This document shows, one piece after another, positions 16,977 to 24,947 of a stretch of DNA of 64,000 nucleotides (the first letter of the stretch is position 1; the number at the start of each line of letters is the position of its first letter). This DNA is from Planctomycetota bacterium (GTDB lineage: Bacteria > Planctomycetota > Phycisphaerae > Phycisphaerales > Phycisphaeraceae). The notes below the pieces were generated by a model. That model had not been told where the DNA came from and ran no database searches. It worked only from the letters and a program-made list of their open reading frames with translations. Where the stretch lies: positions 5,170,021 to 5,234,020 of the forward strand of contig CP066225.1 in the NCBI GenBank assembly GCA_016350165.1, given 5' to 3'. The position numbers and the translations under genes were made by a program.

Positions 16977-18086
16977 TTACAGTACATCTCTCGCTCTTGG
17001 ATAAGAACCCAAGACATTAATCTGCAAGCAATGCTTTTTCGCATCATCGATTGCACGAGTGACAGATTCGTCTTTGATGTGACCAACAACATCTATAAAG
17101 AAGTAGTATTCCCAGTTCACTCGTTTACTTGGACGTTTATCGATGTGTGTCAGATTAATGCCATGATCACGGAACACATTAAGTACATCCGACAAAGCAC
17201 CTGCTGCATGTTCTGTTGTGAACATGATCGAGGTTTTATCATCACCGGTCGGCCTTGAATACTGCTTACCAATGATGAAGAATCGCGTTGTATTCGATGG
17301 ATTATCCTCAATATTTTCAAAGAGAATCTTCAAATCATACAAATCAGCAGCCAATTTCGAAGAGATTGCTGCTGATCCATGTTCCGATGCAGCTATCTCA
17401 GCTGCTTTTGACGTCGATGCCGCAGTAATCTGCTCTGTATTCGGCAACTGCGCTGACAACCAATTACGGCATTGAGCCAATGGCTGAGGATGAGAATAAA
17501 CCTTTGTCACTTCATTCAACGGACAATTTGCCAGGAGATTGTGATGAATGCCCAGCAAAATTTCTGCACATACATTCACATCTGTCCCTGAATATGTCAG
17601 GAATGAATCCAATGTGTCACCAACCGCACCTTCAGTCGAATTCTCAATCGGCACGACCCCCAGATCAATATGCCCACGGTGTACTTCTTCAAATACCGAA
17701 GAAATACCAACCAGATTGTCATACTCAATAGATGCACCAAACTTACGTCGAGCAGCAAGATGGGAAAACGTACCGCGAGGGCCGAGATAACCCACTCTCA
17801 AAGGCCGCTCAAGTGCGAATGATCCTGACATTAGTTCACGCCATATTGCTTCGATACAAGAATTAGGCAATGGGCCTTGATTACGTTTTCGGACCTTCGC
17901 TAAGACCTGCTGTTCGCGATCAGGTGCATAAATCGGCGTATCTGTTTGTCCAGAATTCTTAATATGACCAACTTCCACCACAACCCGCGCTCGCTCATTG
18001 AGCATATCAATCAATTGCTGATCGATCACGTCAATTTGCTGGCGAAGCGGGGCGAGTGCATCGTCTGGCGCGGTTTTATCATTCAT
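16977..18086 (-). CDS. pheA: Bifunctional chorismate mutase/prephenate dehydratase
   Basis: The 369-residue P-protein carries three domains. An AroQ-type chorismate mutase spans about residues 10-95 (LRQQIDVIDQQLIDMLNERA). Prephenate dehydratase spans about 97-275, with VGYLGPRGTFSH, VVPIENSTEGAV and the catalytic TRF motif in SNTTRFFIIG. A C-terminal ACT domain spans about 285-365, where phenylalanine normally binds; the usual ESRP motif reads HIDKRPSK here, so feedback control may be altered. The enzyme makes phenylpyruvate from chorismate. It heads a minus-strand run of four genes. A chorismate synthase gene lies 19 kb away. Confidence 0.95.
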   Translation of the reverse strand: MNDKTAPDDALAPLRQQIDVIDQQLIDMLNERARVVVEVGHIKNSGQTDTPIYAPDREQQVLAKVRKRNQGPLPNSCIEAIWRELMSGSFALERPLRVGYLGPRGTFSHLAARRKFGASIEYDNLVGISSVFEEVHRGHIDLGVVPIENSTEGAVGDTLDSFLTYSGTDVNVCAEILLGIHHNLLANCPLNEVTKVYSHPQPLAQCRNWLSAQLPNTEQITAASTSKAAEIAASEHGSAAISSKLAADLYDLKILFENIEDNPSNTTRFFIIGKQYSRPTGDDKTSIMFTTEHAAGALSDVLNVFRDHGINLTHIDKRPSKRVNWEYYFFIDVVGHIKDESVTRAIDDAKKHCLQINVLGSYPRARDVL

Positions 18087-18244
18087 ACTCTACGTTTCTC
18101 TTAGGGTTTACAGGTGTATTTCTTCATCTATTGTAACGGGTAATATGTGTTTTGGGCGATAATGGATATGGAAGATTCTCCTGCGACGCAATTGTAAGTG
18201 TCTTGCGATAGCAGACGGGAGGGCAGATTATCTGGGATATATCA

Positions 18245-19300
18245 GTGAACGGGATCAATTTTCTACTCGGTCAAAGCAGCGTCATCCCGATCGGGCTCAC
18301 GATTGCTATGGGTATTGCGATCGCAGTCGGCCTCGTACTGTGGCTCATTGGCCGCTCCATCGCCAAACCTTCCTGCGTCATCAGCGGCCTCGTCCTCGGT
18401 GGCATCGGTGGTCTCATCGCTGCAACCATTTGGCAACTCCAAGGCCTCATGATCCTACCTCTCATCATAGGCTTCGCCCTCGCAGGTGCCCTACTCTCTG
18501 GGCTCCTCTTTAGACTTTGGATGGGTCTCAGCGGCGCGATTCTCCTCGCTTTCCTTGGACCTCTCTGCATGTTCGTTTGGCAGGGAGCGGATGTCACAAT
18601 CCTCCAAGAAAAACAAGAGCAAACCACAGAAGAATCAACTAGCCTCAGTTCTCTCTTAAGCGGCAAATCAATCAGCAAGACTGACAACAAGCTCGAAGAA
18701 ACCACTGACACAGAACCAGCCCACGATCAGCTCACCACACTCGTAAGTGGCGTTGTAGAAGGCATTCAAAAGCAAATTACCGAAGAAGCCACCCCCGAAG
18801 AGCAAGCAAAGTGGGGCAAGAACCTCGACAAATCAAGCAAACCCGTTAGCGTCACTCTCACCAATACTGAAACCGCAGAAGGCACAGAAGCTGAATCTCA
18901 AACGGATGCAGTTTCAGCCGTCATGCAAAGTGATATGGCTCAGAAATTCTTCGAAGCCATGAATAGCATGCGTGATCGCGTCAAAGATCAGCTTCAAGTC
19001 TGGTGGGAGGTCCGAACACCTCAAGAGCAGACCAGCATCATGGTTGCCTCATTGGCGGGTGCCTTAATCGGACTTCTTTTTGGCCTTATCGCACCATACT
19101 GGGCAGCCAGCTTCGAATCCGCTCTTGTCGGTGCAATACTCATGTTATTGCCAGGCATGAACTTAGCTGAAGTCTATATCCCTGCTGTCGAGCCATATCT
19201 CCCCAACAGTCCACGCTCAATTCTCGTCTTTCTTGGTCTGATAACGATCATTGGCGTCCTAATTCAGTGGACAATTTTCCGTAAATCGGCCGATAAATAA
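18245..19300 (+). CDS. Multi-pass membrane protein with soluble insert, unknown
   Basis: The 351-residue protein has four or five closely packed Gly/Ala-rich helices in residues 14-115, a hydrophilic Glu/Thr/Lys-rich segment of about 145 residues (to about residue 255), and three more helices. The helices show the Gly-x3-Gly pattern of DUF4203/TMEM198-like proteins (VLGGIGGLIAATIW). The next gene, 107 bp downstream, has the same helix type without the insert, so they are probably paralogous partners. The start is GTG 18245. The function is unknown. Confidence 0.7.
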   Translation: MNGINFLLGQSSVIPIGLTIAMGIAIAVGLVLWLIGRSIAKPSCVISGLVLGGIGGLIAATIWQLQGLMILPLIIGFALAGALLSGLLFRLWMGLSGAILLAFLGPLCMFVWQGADVTILQEKQEQTTEESTSLSSLLSGKSISKTDNKLEETTDTEPAHDQLTTLVSGVVEGIQKQITEEATPEEQAKWGKNLDKSSKPVSVTLTNTETAEGTEAESQTDAVSAVMQSDMAQKFFEAMNSMRDRVKDQLQVWWEVRTPQEQTSIMVASLAGALIGLLFGLIAPYWAASFESALVGAILMLLPGMNLAEVYIPAVEPYLPNSPRSILVFLGLITIIGVLIQWTIFRKSADK

Positions 19301-19407
19301 ATCAGCTTATAGTTTCCTCCATCTGTGGTTGCGCAGATGCAATGTGAAACGTCGCAGTCCTAAGAAGGGAATCGACACCGTCTGCGGCATGTCAGAAGGA
19401 GCTGATC

Positions 19408-20142
19408 ATGTTATCTATCTTGGCACAACAAGAATCGACCACGCCGGTCCGAGATCTCTTTGAGTCCGTTATCGGCATGTTCTCCAGCGGTGCGCCTCTT
19501 GCTCAACCTGATGTACTCGTTGAGAACCTCAAGTCGCTTTCAACCGTTTGGGCTGCAGTCTTCATCATTGTCGGATTGCTCTGCCTTTTCAACGGCTACA
19601 AGTTCTACAAAACTACAACCATCATGCTTGCCCTACTCATGGGTCTGTTCGCAGGCTATTGGCTGGGCAAAAAGATCGAAGCCCCCTTCATTGTTGGCGG
19701 TTGCCTCGGTCTTCTCCTCGCTACTGTCGCATACCCGCTCATGAAATACGCTGTCGCCATCTTTGGCGGCCTCGCCGGTGCCTTCATCGGTGGCAATCTA
19801 TGGGCCGGCTTCGCACACGCCTTAAACAAAGGCGCCCAAATGAATGTGCCCGTTGATGCTTACTGGGTCGGCGCCCTCATCGGCCTCATTGTCTGCGGTA
19901 TGCTCGCTTTCATCCTCTTCAAACTCTCAGTCGTCCTCTTCACTTCAGTAAGCGGATCGACCATCGCAGTTCTCGGGGTACTTGCCTTACTCTTAAGCAT
20001 CCCCCAACTCACTGATACCGTCTCCGACGGCCTCACCGCCAACCAATTAGTTGTCCCCCTGCTCGTCTTCGTCCCAGCCATCATCGGCCTCATCATGCAG
20101 GAATTCTGGACCAAAGGCGACGAAGCTCCTTCCGAAGCATAA
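19408..20142 (+). CDS. Multi-pass membrane protein (DUF4203-like), unknown
   Basis: The 244-residue protein has an N-terminal soluble stretch of about 45 residues and then seven likely helices rich in Gly and Ala, including MLALLMGLFAGYWLGKKI and FGGLAGAFIGGNLWAGF. The glycine pattern matches the preceding gene, with which it probably forms an operon. The ATG has a clear ribosome site (GAAGGAG). A terminator follows 22 bp after the stop. No transport or enzymatic motif is visible. Confidence 0.72.
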   Translation: MLSILAQQESTTPVRDLFESVIGMFSSGAPLAQPDVLVENLKSLSTVWAAVFIIVGLLCLFNGYKFYKTTTIMLALLMGLFAGYWLGKKIEAPFIVGGCLGLLLATVAYPLMKYAVAIFGGLAGAFIGGNLWAGFAHALNKGAQMNVPVDAYWVGALIGLIVCGMLAFILFKLSVVLFTSVSGSTIAVLGVLALLLSIPQLTDTVSDGLTANQLVVPLLVFVPAIIGLIMQEFWTKGDEAPSEA

Positions 20143-20164
20143 GCTTTCACAAATTTAGCTTTCC

Positions 20165-20196
20165 AAGGCAGCCTCCCCGCAGGTTGCCTTTTTTTA
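20165..20196 (+). terminator. Rho-independent terminator
   Basis: AAGGCAGCCT and AGGTTGCCTT (one G-T pair) form a 10-bp stem around CCCCGC, followed by a run of seven T residues. It closes the two-gene membrane-protein unit. Confidence 0.88.
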
Positions 20197-20204
20197 TTGG
20201 TATA

Positions 20205-20237
20205 TTGATACCCACACGATTCACTTGGGAGTATCAA
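20205..20237 (+). promoter_or_regulatory. Hairpin covering the xth ribosome-binding site
   Basis: TTGATAC (20205-20211) pairs perfectly with GTATCAA (20231-20237), and the inner CCA can pair with TGG (20226-20228). The right arm contains GGGAG, the presumed ribosome site, and ends one base before the xth ATG at 20239. This could restrain translation; it is unproven. Confidence 0.4.
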
Positions 20238-20238
20238 T

Positions 20239-21012
20239 ATGCGAGTTACAACATGGAACGTCAACGGCCTTCGCGCAGCCATCCGCAAGGGTTTCGAAGA
20301 ATATCTCGAACGTATCAACCCTGATGTCCTCATGCTTCAGGAAGTACGCGCCTTACCCGAGCAACTCCCCAAGAAATGGCAGGAACCTGATGGCTGGCAC
20401 GTCACATGGCACCCCGCTGAAAAGAAGGGTTACTCAGGCACAGCCATCTGGACACGCAAACCACACACCGTCATCAGTCACGGCATACACGATGATGAAT
20501 CCGATCCCGAAGGCCGAGTCATTCGTGCCTTAGTTGATGGCGTTGAAGTTGTATGTGTCTATCTCCCCTCCGGCTCCAGCGGTGATCACCGTCAAACTGA
20601 AAAAGAAAAATGGATGGACATCTTCATGCCTTGGGCCAAGAAACTCAAAGCCAAACGCAAGCCCGTCATCATCGGAGGCGACTTCAACATCTGTCACACC
20701 GCTCGCGACATCTACTACGCCAAAGGCAACGAAAAAAACTCAGGCTTCCTCCCACATGAACGTGAGTGGATCGGCAACGTCATCGACATGGGGTATACCG
20801 ACTTCGTACGACAACATCACGGCGATATAGATGGCCCTTATACATGGTGGTCAAATCGTGGCAAAGCTCGCGAGCTAAATCGTGGCTGGCGTATCGATTA
20901 CCTGTTAGGTAATCCTGCTGCTTCAAAAGTATGTTCAAATCCAACCATCGATCGCGAGGCCGGCCTTGCATGTTCCGATCATGCACCAGTCAGCATCGAC
21001 ATTCAACGATAA
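20239..21012 (+). CDS. xth: Exodeoxyribonuclease III
   Basis: The 257-residue protein is a Mg-dependent AP endonuclease and 3'-5' exonuclease of the EEP superfamily, acting in base-excision repair. It contains MRVTTWNVNGLRA with the metal-site Asn, LQEVRA with the metal-binding Glu, GGDFNICHT with the catalytic Asp-Asn, and SDHAPVSID with the terminal Asp-His pair. The length matches bacterial XthA. The ATG follows GGGAG, which lies in a predicted hairpin. It is preceded by a terminator and has no obvious cotranscribed partner. Confidence 0.93.
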   Translation: MRVTTWNVNGLRAAIRKGFEEYLERINPDVLMLQEVRALPEQLPKKWQEPDGWHVTWHPAEKKGYSGTAIWTRKPHTVISHGIHDDESDPEGRVIRALVDGVEVVCVYLPSGSSGDHRQTEKEKWMDIFMPWAKKLKAKRKPVIIGGDFNICHTARDIYYAKGNEKNSGFLPHEREWIGNVIDMGYTDFVRQHHGDIDGPYTWWSNRGKARELNRGWRIDYLLGNPAASKVCSNPTIDREAGLACSDHAPVSIDIQR

Positions 21013-21153
21013 GCCGTATAAAACCCCTAAACATTACCCCCTGCCTATTTCCACCATTATCCCTTGTTTTCTTCGCTTTTGGGTTCACAACCATCAGCGA
21101 TTCGCTATGTTGTATTGACAGCCACAAACAAGTTTTGCGAAGGTCTCAGCCTA

Positions 21154-21942
21154 ATGAACTCCACATCATCTTTCATCGTCACAGCCTTATCCCTCATCCT
21201 CTTTATCTCTGGATGTGTTGGCGTACCTGATCAAGATGACCTTCTCGTTAAGCCCGATTTTGCACCAAGCGCAGCCAACCCAGGCGAAATTAAAACATCT
21301 TCAGACAACCTCGCATTTCTTCTCTACAAACCCAAAGATTACGATTACTCAAAAAATGAATTTCCGCTTCTACTCTTCTTACACAGTGCCGACCAACGTG
21401 GCAACGACATCGAAAAACTTAGAAAAGTTGGCCCACCACTTCAATATGAATCAGGCAAAAAAGAACTCCCCTTCATTCTAGTCGCACCACACCTCAATAA
21501 AAACCAAGCATGGAACCCTCGCAAACTGACCTCTCTCATAGACGAAATTGAAAAAGACTATCGCGTGGATAGACGTAGAATCTATGTCACCGGTATGAGC
21601 ATGGGCGGTTATGGCACATGGATTCTCGCAGGCAAAACACCTGAACGTTTCGCTGCCATCTCACCCATCGCATCTAACGCATACGTCGAGCAATCAATGG
21701 ATGTACGCAAAGTCCCTTCACTCGTTTTCCATGGCCGCCATGATGCATTCATCCCTGTCAACGAAGCGATCGACATGGTCAAAGCAATTCAAGCACTAGG
21801 CGGTAGCTCCCATCTCAAAATCTATGAAGATAGCGATCATGATGCATGGACAAAAACATACGCAGCTGACGGCTTCTACACGTGGCTCCTCTCAAACGAA
21901 TTACCTGAAAATCAGAATCAGCAGCAGCCCCCTACTAATTAA
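21154..21942 (+). CDS. Lipoprotein alpha/beta-hydrolase (esterase-like)
   Basis: The 262-residue precursor has a lipoprotein signal peptide ending in the lipobox LFISGC, so it is probably anchored in a membrane facing the periplasm. The mature part is an alpha/beta hydrolase with the nucleophile elbow GMSMGGYGTW, an Asp in FHGRHDAFIP and the His in EDSDHDAWTK, completing a Ser-Asp-His triad. It resembles the carboxylesterase/phospholipase and feruloyl-esterase-like prolyl-oligopeptidase relatives common in planctomycetes. The natural ester is unknown. I chose ATG 21154 because it gives the intact signal peptide; an upstream frame would add 30 unconvincing residues. Confidence 0.85.
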   Translation: MNSTSSFIVTALSLILFISGCVGVPDQDDLLVKPDFAPSAANPGEIKTSSDNLAFLLYKPKDYDYSKNEFPLLLFLHSADQRGNDIEKLRKVGPPLQYESGKKELPFILVAPHLNKNQAWNPRKLTSLIDEIEKDYRVDRRRIYVTGMSMGGYGTWILAGKTPERFAAISPIASNAYVEQSMDVRKVPSLVFHGRHDAFIPVNEAIDMVKAIQALGGSSHLKIYEDSDHDAWTKTYAADGFYTWLLSNELPENQNQQQPPTN

Positions 21943-22023
21943 CACGCACACCGCAATACCATTCACACCCAATTGCCACCCACACCATTCCCGCTACAAT
22001 ACGACTAATCAATATCCTTGAGT

Positions 22024-22097
22024 GCTCCCGTAGCTCAATTGGATAGAGCGCGGCTTTCCTAAAGCTGAGGTTAGAGGTTCGATCCCTCTCGGGAGCA
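22024..22097 (+). tRNA. tRNA-Arg (anticodon CCU)
   Basis: The 74-base sequence folds into a complete cloverleaf. The acceptor arms are GCTCCCG and CGGGAGC, the D-arm stems GCTC and GAGC, the anticodon stem CGGCT with AGCTG around TTCCTAA, and the T-arm AGAGG with CCTCT around TTCGATC. The anticodon CCT reads AGG (Arg). The discriminator base is A and CCA is not encoded. Confidence 0.96.
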
Positions 22098-22120
22098 TTA
22101 GCTTCAGTTTTGGTAAAACA

Positions 22121-23017
22121 TCACATCATATGGCTTTCAAACCACTCAACCATCACCTCAGGATACTCTGAGAAGTATTTGTACGCGTCAAAACGATGCG
22201 GGGTACCCTCAATCCAAAACATTTTTTTATCTTTAATAGGTATGGATTCGTAAATATCATCGATGTAAGAAACATCTATGCTTACATCATCGCGAACCTG
22301 AACCAACATGGTTGGCATAGACACTGCATTCGCATACCTCCTCATATCGTGATCATCAAGCCTGAATCCTGATTGACTAGCATAACGTTCCTCAAACTCT
22401 GGCAAACGAGATGTATCTGCACCCATGAGACTAAAGCTTTTTTCAACCATACTACGCATATTGAATGGCTGCAGGAGCATTTGAGATTTGATATTCTCAA
22501 ACATTTCTGGACGATTCCTCATGGCAATCATTGCGGAATTGGCTCCCATGCAGATATTCATCATTGATACGTCCATTCCTTCCGTTCGCTTGTCATTAAA
22601 CGCGAACTCTATTGAACCAATGACATCTAGCCATTCTTTCAAGCCAAGCCCTATCACACCATCTTTCGGATCAGGACTCGAGCCATGACCTCGACAGTCA
22701 TAAGTCAACACATTAAAGCCTGCATCATGTAGTGCCTTGTATCTCGGAATTGCATTAACTTCACCTGCAGGATTCTCATATTCCTTGAGATGACCAGCAT
22801 ATCCATACTTGTTTCCTGGCGAAAAGTGATTAGAGATAATGAGCTTATTCGAATCAGTGGGGATATACCAAGCGCTTAACTCAAGACCATCACTGGCAAC
22901 CACTGTCACTTCTTCGTACTCCATACCATGATCTTCTGGTGTCTCTAGTATAGGCGAGTGCGTTGGGCGAGATGTGCCATGTAGCAGCACATCCATCGCT
23001 TGTTCAGTCTTATTCAT
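22121..23017 (-). CDS. Alpha/beta hydrolase with cysteine nucleophile elbow
   Basis: The 298-residue cytoplasmic protein has the alpha/beta-hydrolase fold. The oxyanion segment is NHFSPGNKYGYAG, the strand-4 motif YDCRGHGSS, and the elbow MMNICMGANS, in which Cys156 replaces the usual Ser. A likely acid is the Asp pair in VQVRDDVSID and the His is in GTPHRFDAYKYF. Cys nucleophiles occur in dienelactone hydrolases, but this protein is not of the short DLH type. GAGGAG stands seven bases before ATG 23017, which I prefer to an in-frame start at 23032. It is divergent from a TetR gene and is probably its target. The substrate is unknown. Confidence 0.8.
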   Translation of the reverse strand: MNKTEQAMDVLLHGTSRPTHSPILETPEDHGMEYEEVTVVASDGLELSAWYIPTDSNKLIISNHFSPGNKYGYAGHLKEYENPAGEVNAIPRYKALHDAGFNVLTYDCRGHGSSPDPKDGVIGLGLKEWLDVIGSIEFAFNDKRTEGMDVSMMNICMGANSAMIAMRNRPEMFENIKSQMLLQPFNMRSMVEKSFSLMGADTSRLPEFEERYASQSGFRLDDHDMRRYANAVSMPTMLVQVRDDVSIDVSYIDDIYESIPIKDKKMFWIEGTPHRFDAYKYFSEYPEVMVEWFESHMM

Positions 23018-23116
23018 TCTAAAGCTCCTCAAATATTGCGTGATTTCTATTTGTCACAACATCACAAGTGGATGCTGCTCGAAATATTAGGGGCAGTAAA
23101 AATTACAAAGGATTGC

Positions 23117-23146
23117 TTGACATTTTGTACTATATTTGTCAATAAT
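23117..23146 (+). promoter_or_regulatory. Candidate promoter with overlapping operator of the tetR-SDR unit
   Basis: A perfect -35 hexamer TTGACA (23117-23122) lies 18 bp from AATAAT (23141-23146), a 5-of-6 match to -10. The -35 box is also the left arm of an inverted repeat whose right arm TGTCAA (23137-23142) overlaps the -10 box. A regulator bound there would cover both hexamers; the adjacent TetR protein is the obvious candidate. Confidence 0.5.
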
Positions 23147-23188
23147 GATATTATCAAGAAAATTCATTAAAAACTTAGACGTGCTCTT

Positions 23189-23728
23189 ATGGAAAAACGA
23201 TCTGAACAACTCGACCGAGCAATGGAGGCATTTTTTCGACATGGATATAGAAAAGCCTCCATGAAAGACATCGCGGAAGTTATAGGTATTTCACGCCAAG
23301 CACTGTATAACCACTACAGTTCTAAATCTATTTTATTTGCAGAGGCTGTACGGCACGCATACGCAGAATCGGAACGCCGCGCATGCAAAGCACTAATCAA
23401 CGAAAACCAGCCATTACAAGAGTGCATTTTTTGCGCTCTCGACACCTGGGTTGGCGTGTACGTTGAGCCTCTACGTTTATCACCACATGCAACAGAAATC
23501 GACTATGCAGCAAAAAGAGAAATTCCTGATATTGCAGAACAAACACATAAAGCCATTGAAAAAGCATTAAACAAAACCCTGCGTACTACAAAAGGTCGGA
23601 ATGCAAACGATATCGCTGTGACATTAATGGCAGCCGCAAAAGGATTACTCAATACAGCAAAAGATCGATCTGAGTTTCGTAAAAAATTACGAACTGCTGT
23701 ACGAATAATTTTGTGTGAGCCCAAGTAG
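23189..23728 (+). CDS. TetR-family transcriptional regulator
   Basis: The 179-residue protein has an N-terminal TetR helix-turn-helix, MEAFFRHGYRKASMKDIAEV then SRQALYNHYSSKSILFAEAV, and a helical ligand-binding half with several Cys and Trp residues. It is probably an autorepressor that also controls the divergent hydrolase and the downstream SDR gene (38-bp gap). There is no obvious ribosome site before ATG 23189. The ligand is unknown; lipophilic or quinone-like molecules are common for TetR proteins beside oxidoreductases. Confidence 0.88.
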   Translation: MEKRSEQLDRAMEAFFRHGYRKASMKDIAEVIGISRQALYNHYSSKSILFAEAVRHAYAESERRACKALINENQPLQECIFCALDTWVGVYVEPLRLSPHATEIDYAAKREIPDIAEQTHKAIEKALNKTLRTTKGRNANDIAVTLMAAAKGLLNTAKDRSEFRKKLRTAVRIILCEPK

Positions 23729-23766
23729 CACGGCGAATCATTCACATTTTGAAGGAGTAAAAGCCA

Positions 23767-24693
23767 ATGACTTTTTCCATAGAGGCAATACCGTCACAAA
23801 AAGGGAAAATTGCCATTATCACAGGTGCAAATATTGGCCTTGGCTACGAAAACACTTTTAGATTTGTTCAGAAAGACATTGAAGTCATCATGGCTTGCCG
23901 AAGCAAAAAAAGAGCCATGACTGCTATGAATAAATTATTGGCTGAAGTACCAAATGCCAAGTTAGATTTCATGCAACTAGATCTATGCGACCTTTCCTCT
24001 GTACGCAAATTCGCTCAGAATTTTCGCGGCAAATATTCAAAATTAAACTACCTGATTAATAACGCGGGAATCATGGTCCCCCCATACTCAAAAACAAATG
24101 ATGGTTTTGAAAGCCAGATGGCTGCCAATCACTTCGGCCATTTTCTACTAACATCTCTCCTACTAGATCTTGTACCTGACACCACAGAATCTAGAATCGT
24201 CTCACTTAGTAGCGTAGCACATAGACAAGGGCCCAAAAAAATCTTTTTCGATGATATAAATTGGAATAAGCGATACTCAAGCTCACAGGCATACCAGCAA
24301 AGTAAACTCGCCTGTCTAATGTTTGCTAATGAACTAGATCGCCGCCTCAAGCATTCCGGGAAAAAAATACTGTCAGTTGCAGCTCACCCAGGCGCTACTA
24401 CAGGTACCGATCTTGGGAAGCACGTACCAAAACTACTTTTTAAGCTAATTCAAATCACGATACTCCCATTTATATCTCAAACAGTAACTAGTGGCGCTCT
24501 GCCACAAATCATGGCTGCGCTGTCACCACAAGCCCAAGGTGGCGATTACTACGGTCCTCAGGGATTTCTTGAAATGAAAGGACCGCCCGGACTCGCCAAA
24601 AAGCTTCCATACTCTGAAGATAACTCCGCTTTAAAGAAGCTTTGGGATATTTCCGTCGAATTAACAGGCGCCGACTTTGGAGAGCTTGCCTAA
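23767..24693 (+). CDS. Short-chain dehydrogenase/reductase
   Basis: The 308-residue Rossmann-fold oxidoreductase has the cofactor motif TGANIGLG, the basic residues ACRSKKR after strand 2 that favour NADP(H), NNAG at strand 4, the catalytic Ser in SLSSVAH and YQQSK as the Tyr-Lys pair. The overall form resembles the retinol dehydrogenase/WW-domain oxidoreductase-like group (DINWNKRYSSSQAYQQSK, AAHPGATTGTDLG). A good ribosome site (GAAGGAG) precedes the ATG. It is the second gene of the TetR unit, so a detoxification or lipid/aldehyde reduction role is plausible. The substrate is not known. Confidence 0.88.
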   Translation: MTFSIEAIPSQKGKIAIITGANIGLGYENTFRFVQKDIEVIMACRSKKRAMTAMNKLLAEVPNAKLDFMQLDLCDLSSVRKFAQNFRGKYSKLNYLINNAGIMVPPYSKTNDGFESQMAANHFGHFLLTSLLLDLVPDTTESRIVSLSSVAHRQGPKKIFFDDINWNKRYSSSQAYQQSKLACLMFANELDRRLKHSGKKILSVAAHPGATTGTDLGKHVPKLLFKLIQITILPFISQTVTSGALPQIMAALSPQAQGGDYYGPQGFLEMKGPPGLAKKLPYSEDNSALKKLWDISVELTGADFGELA

Positions 24694-24947
24694 ACTTAGA
24701 ATCACATCATATTTGTACGTATATTATCTTCCTCACTCTCAAGAGTTCTGGTTGTCTGCTAATAAATTTAGCTAAAATTTATTTCACCCAGAATAATCGA
24801 TAGAGTCGAAACGGCTTTATGGTAACTGAAACCTAACTCGCCAAGACTCTCACTCCTTACTGCATTTTTTTATACACTTATTTCATATATCATTACATCT
24901 TGATTCACCGATAATACTTTTCAACCTCATTTTCGTGAGCACTTGAT

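Noticed and set aside
22024..24693. tRNA-Arg as an integration site for the TetR/SDR/hydrolase cluster.
   Set aside because: I saw no duplicate of the tRNA 3' end downstream and no integrase gene.
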